Below are positions 7,094 through 10,040 of a stretch of 10,040 nt of DNA, one piece after another. The position numbers and the translations under genes are program-made. The first letter of the stretch is position 1, and every line of letters starts with the position of its first letter. The stretch is from JADKIH01 sp031411835 (lineage in GTDB: Bacteria > Bacteroidota > Bacteroidia > AKYH767-A > 2013-40CM-41-45): positions 1-10,040 of the forward strand of contig JANOBV010000190.1 of assembly GCA_031411835.1 (NCBI GenBank), given 5' to 3'. A model generated the notes under the pieces. It was not told where the DNA came from and searched no databases. It saw only the letters and a list, made by a program, of their open reading frames with translations.

Positions 7094-9157
7094 CTATTTA
7101 ATTCCAGCGCCATTCTCCATAGCCTTCACCGGTGATACAAAAGCCAATTCTCCATTTGCATTCTCTGCCATCAGAATCATTCCTTGCGATTCAATTCCTT
7201 TTATTTTCCTTGGCTCAAGATTTACAAGAATGCTTACTTGCTGACCAATTATGTCTTCCGGTTTGTAATAAGCGGCAATACCGCTCACAACAGTTCGTTG
7301 ATCAATTCCTGTATCAATAGTAAGCTTTAATAATTTGTCAGTCTTTGGTACTCGTTCAGCTGTAAGAATTGTTCCGATACGAATATCCATTTTCGAAAAA
7401 TCATCGAATGATGTAGAAGATTTTGAAGGGGTAATTGCCGGCGCTACTTTATTTGCTTCTTTACTTGCATTCAATTTGTTGATCTGAAATTCAATCGCGT
7501 CGTCTTCGATTTTGTCGAACAACAATGACGCTTCACCGAGTTGATGCCCGGGCTTGAATAACATTTTGCCATGGAAATCTTCCCACTTCGATGCTTTCAG
7601 ATTCAACATCTTGAAAAGTTTTTCAGAAGAGAAAGGAAGAAATGGTTGCATGCAATTTGCCAATGCACCAGCGATCTCCAAAGAAACTGCAAGAATTGTT
7701 TCTACTCGTTTCGGATCAGTTCCTTGAATTTTCCAAGGCTCATTGTCTGCTAAATATTTATTTCCGGTGCGTGCCAGATTCATCAATTCAAATAATGCAT
7801 CACGGAATTTATAGGAAAGAATGTTGTCTTTCATTCTCTCAGGAATTGCTTTTATCGCTTCAATGCATAGTTTGTCTTCTGCATTGAGTTCATGCATTGC
7901 AGGTGTTTTTCCTTCGTAATATTTTTGCGATAATACCAACGTACGATTGATAAAATTTCCAAGAATGGCAACTAACTCATTATTATTTCTCGCTTGAAAA
8001 TCTTTCCATGTAAAATCGTTGTCTTTGTTCTCAGGAGCTGTTGCACATAAAACATAACGCAATACATCTTGTTTGTTTGGAAATTCTTCTAAATATTCAT
8101 GAAGCCACACTGCCCAATTTCTAGATGTAGAAATTTTATCGCCTTCAAGATTCAAGAACTCATTCGATGGAACATTCTCCGGTAAAATAAAATCACCATG
8201 CGCTTTCAACATGGCAGGAAAAATAATGCAATGAAAAACAATGTTGTCTTTTCCTATGAAATGAAGTAATCGAGCATTGTCATTTTGCCAATATTTTTTC
8301 CAACCCTCCGGATCTTTTCGCTCTACAAATAAAGCCTTCGTTGCAGAGATATAGCCAATAGGAGCATCAAACCAAACATAAAGTACTTTCCCTTTTGCTT
8401 CCGGCAATGGAACGGGAACACCCCAATCCAAATCGCGAGTCACTGCTCGTGGTTGTAATCCCTGATCTAACCACGATTTGCATTGTCCAAATACATTATT
8501 TTTCCAGTCTCCTTCATGTGAACGAATCCATTTGTCAAGCCATTCCTCTTGAATTTTATCGAGTGGTAAATACCAATGCTTTGTTTTTTTCTTAATCGGT
8601 GCTTTTCCACTTAATTGTGAATGTGGATTGATCAAATCTTCAGGCGTTAAACTCTTACCGCATCTTTCACATTGATCGCCATAGGCATTTGTATTTCCGC
8701 AGTTCGGACATGTTCCTGTGATATATCTATCTGCAAGAAATGTCTTCGCTTCTTCGTCATAATATTGTTCACTCTCTGCTACTGTAAATATTCCTTTGTC
8801 ATAAATCACTTTGAAAAAATCTGAAGCAGTTTCATAATGGATCTTTTCAGATGTACGGTGATAGATATCAAAGGAGATCCCAATATCGGCGAAACTCTTC
8901 TTAATAATCGAGTGGTATTTGTCTACAACTTGTTGAGGTGTAATTCCTTCTTTTCGTGCTCGTAATGTAATTGGAACTCCATGCTCGTCTGAACCGCAGA
9001 TGTAAACTACATCTTCTTTCATCATTCTTAAAAAACGTACATAAATATCAGACGGTAAATAAGCACCTGCTAAATGTCCAATGTGAACGGGACCATTTGC
9101 ATAAGGTAATGCTGCTGTGACTAGTGTTGGTTTCATAAGCGGGTTGGGATTGTTCAA
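7094..9157 (-). CDS. metG: Methionyl-tRNA synthetase with C-terminal tRNA-binding domain
   Basis: This cytoplasmic class I synthetase charges tRNA-Met with methionine for initiation and elongation. It is 687 residues from the ATG at 9157; a second ATG at residue 8 (9136) is an equally reasonable start because MKPTLVTAALPYANG resembles many family N-termini. The catalytic fold shows VTAALPYANGP, HIGH at 25-28, CGSDEHG (54-60) and a zinc knuckle with C150, C153, C163 and C166. The KMSKS loop is KISTS at 341-345, a normal variant in this MetG group. An alpha-helical anticodon-binding domain follows. Residues about 583-687 form an EMAP/Trbp111-like OB-fold domain, with MDIRIGTI, VVSGIA and NLEPRKIKGIESQGMIL, which aids tRNA binding and dimerisation. 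Length and motifs are complete. The gene appears monocistronic, with its own promoter element at 9230-9223. Confidence 0.97.
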   Translation of the reverse strand: MNNPNPLMKPTLVTAALPYANGPVHIGHLAGAYLPSDIYVRFLRMMKEDVVYICGSDEHGVPITLRARKEGITPQQVVDKYHSIIKKSFADIGISFDIYHRTSEKIHYETASDFFKVIYDKGIFTVAESEQYYDEEAKTFLADRYITGTCPNCGNTNAYGDQCERCGKSLTPEDLINPHSQLSGKAPIKKKTKHWYLPLDKIQEEWLDKWIRSHEGDWKNNVFGQCKSWLDQGLQPRAVTRDLDWGVPVPLPEAKGKVLYVWFDAPIGYISATKALFVERKDPEGWKKYWQNDNARLLHFIGKDNIVFHCIIFPAMLKAHGDFILPENVPSNEFLNLEGDKISTSRNWAVWLHEYLEEFPNKQDVLRYVLCATAPENKDNDFTWKDFQARNNNELVAILGNFINRTLVLSQKYYEGKTPAMHELNAEDKLCIEAIKAIPERMKDNILSYKFRDALFELMNLARTGNKYLADNEPWKIQGTDPKRVETILAVSLEIAGALANCMQPFLPFSSEKLFKMLNLKASKWEDFHGKMLFKPGHQLGEASLLFDKIEDDAIEFQINKLNASKEANKVAPAITPSKSSTSFDDFSKMDIRIGTILTAERVPKTDKLLKLTIDTGIDQRTVVSGIAAYYKPEDIIGQQVSILVNLEPRKIKGIESQGMILMAENANGELAFVSPVKAMENGAGIK

Positions 9158-9222
9158 AACCGATGTTGAATATTCAGCATAGATTAAACGTGAATCCCCG
9201 AACTTTAAAGTAATTTCGCAGG

Positions 9223-9230
9223 CAAAGATA
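9223..9230 (-). promoter_or_regulatory. Bacteroidota-type -7 promoter element for metG
   Basis: The minus strand reads TATCTTTG, an exact match to TAnnTTTG. It lies 66-73 bases upstream of the first metG ATG, within the 78-base divergent region shared with the S66 peptidase gene. Initiation would be near 9216. No clear TTG is found at the usual upstream distance. The box lies just before the start codon of the divergent gene, so transcription of the two genes may interfere. Confidence 0.5.
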
Positions 9231-9235
9231 GAAAT

Positions 9236-10040
9236 ATGATCCGACCTCCATACTTGAAAGAAGGAGATACTGTAGCAATTGTTTCAACGGCCCGAAAAGT
9301 ATCAAAATTTGAAATTAAACCTGCCATCGACTTGCTAAAAAGCTGGGGACTTGAGGTTCAGACAGGAAAGAATCTGTACAAAGAAGAAAATCAATATGCC
9401 GGTAACGATGTAGACAGAACAGGCGATTTACAACGGGCGCTGAATAACAAAAATGTTCAGGCTGTGTTGTTTGCGCGTGGTGGATATGGAACAGTAAGAG
9501 TAGTTGATCAGATCGATTGGAAAAAATTTACCAAGCAACCAAAATGGCTGATTGGTTATAGCGACATCACTGTGATCCATTCTCATGTTCACAAACATTG
9601 TATGGTTCAAACAATGCATGCGCCAATGTCATTGAATATTGCAAAGCTAAGTGCGCCATGTCTACAAGTTTTTAAAGAGACACTTTTTGGAAAACCGCTT
9701 CGATATTCTTCTTCAAAGCAGTTGCCTGCATTAGAAAAACTAAATCGTAAAGGAAAAGCAAAAGGCCGTCTTGTTGGCGGAAATTTGTCAATACTTTATA
9801 GCTTGTCAGGCACACCTTCTGATATTGATACTGCCGGAAAAATTTTATTCCTCGAAGATCTCGATGAGTATTTATATCACATCGATAGAATGATGATGAA
9901 TCTGAAACGGAGCGGAAAGTTGAAAGACCTTGCAGGTTTGATAGTAGGTGGAATGTCGGAGATGAAAGATAATCCTATTCCATACGGAAAAACTGCTGAA
10001 GAAATCATTCATGATGCCGTGAAAGAATATAATTTTCCGG
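9236..10040 (+). CDS. LD-carboxypeptidase, peptidase family S66 (partial, 3' end outside window)
   Basis: An open frame of 268 codons starts at the ATG at 9236 with MIRPPYLKEGDTVAIVSTAR, the typical S66 N-terminus, and runs off the right edge. Family members cleave the terminal D-alanine from L,D-linked muropeptide tetrapeptides during peptidoglycan recycling, or related peptides such as microcin C7 in the MccF branch. The nucleophile is S109 in GYSDIT, preceded by the oxyanion-region FARGGYG. The catalytic glutamate is probably E207 in FLEDLDEYLYHIDRMM, and VGGNLSIL precedes it. The third catalytic residue, a histidine expected around 275-285, lies beyond the window. There is no signal peptide, which fits a cytoplasmic recycling enzyme of the LdcA type. 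The gene is divergent from metG with a short leader. TAATTTCG at 9211-9218 is a weak promoter candidate. Confidence 0.9.
   Translation, partial: MIRPPYLKEGDTVAIVSTARKVSKFEIKPAIDLLKSWGLEVQTGKNLYKEENQYAGNDVDRTGDLQRALNNKNVQAVLFARGGYGTVRVVDQIDWKKFTKQPKWLIGYSDITVIHSHVHKHCMVQTMHAPMSLNIAKLSAPCLQVFKETLFGKPLRYSSSKQLPALEKLNRKGKAKGRLVGGNLSILYSLSGTPSDIDTAGKILFLEDLDEYLYHIDRMMMNLKRSGKLKDLAGLIVGGMSEMKDNPIPYGKTAEEIIHDAVKEYNFP

Noticed and set aside
8129..8143. KISTS instead of KMSKS in MetG as a broken catalytic loop
   Set aside because: This variant is normal in the MetG group with HIGH, the Cys4 zinc knuckle and the C-terminal tRNA-binding domain, and all other motifs are intact.
9428..9619. Short minus-strand open frame opposite the S66 peptidase
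   Set aside because: It lies wholly antisense to a well-supported gene and has no recognisable protein features. Other short frames opposite rimP and metG were dismissed for the same reason.

Overview
The window looks like AT-rich chromosomal DNA of a member of the Bacteroidota. A large secreted protein ends in a type IX secretion (T9SS) C-terminal domain and carries SprB-type and Ig-like modules. Two genes have clean Bacteroidota-type -7 promoter elements (TAnnTTTG) upstream. Gene starts lack Shine-Dalgarno sequences and are A-rich instead. Most genes are core housekeeping genes; the accessory part is the central surface protein and its OmpA-like neighbour.

Layout. At the left edge, on the minus strand, lie rimP and the first 19 bases of a following gene that is probably nusA. 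Their shared leader holds a promoter element followed by a compact intrinsic terminator, which suggests attenuation of this translation/transcription operon. Divergent from it is a type II NADH:quinone oxidoreductase (ndh, plus strand). Next comes a roughly 3.8 kb plus-strand gene for an exported protein with a signal peptide, YD-like repeats, about nine Ig/PKD-like modules and a SprB repeat. Its T9SS sorting domain is cut by an in-frame amber codon at 5935-5937. The same frame continues for 29 more codons and restores a textbook sorting-domain end.

Tail to tail with this gene is a minus-strand gene for a periplasmic protein with two OmpA-like peptidoglycan-binding domains. A strong palindromic intergenic repeat (about 6965-7055), with an 8-base periodicity in its arms, separates it from metG (methionyl-tRNA synthetase with a C-terminal tRNA-binding domain, minus strand). 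Divergent from metG, and running off the right edge, is an LD-carboxypeptidase (peptidase family S66).

How the genes relate. rimP and the presumed nusA form a conserved information-processing operon. ndh, metG and the S66 peptidase appear to be independently transcribed housekeeping genes. The surface protein and the OmpA-like protein both act at the cell envelope, but they converge rather than share a transcript, so a functional link is not shown. I found no complete new defence or mobile system. The most notable observations are the interrupted sorting domain, the terminator in the rimP leader and the palindromic repeat.
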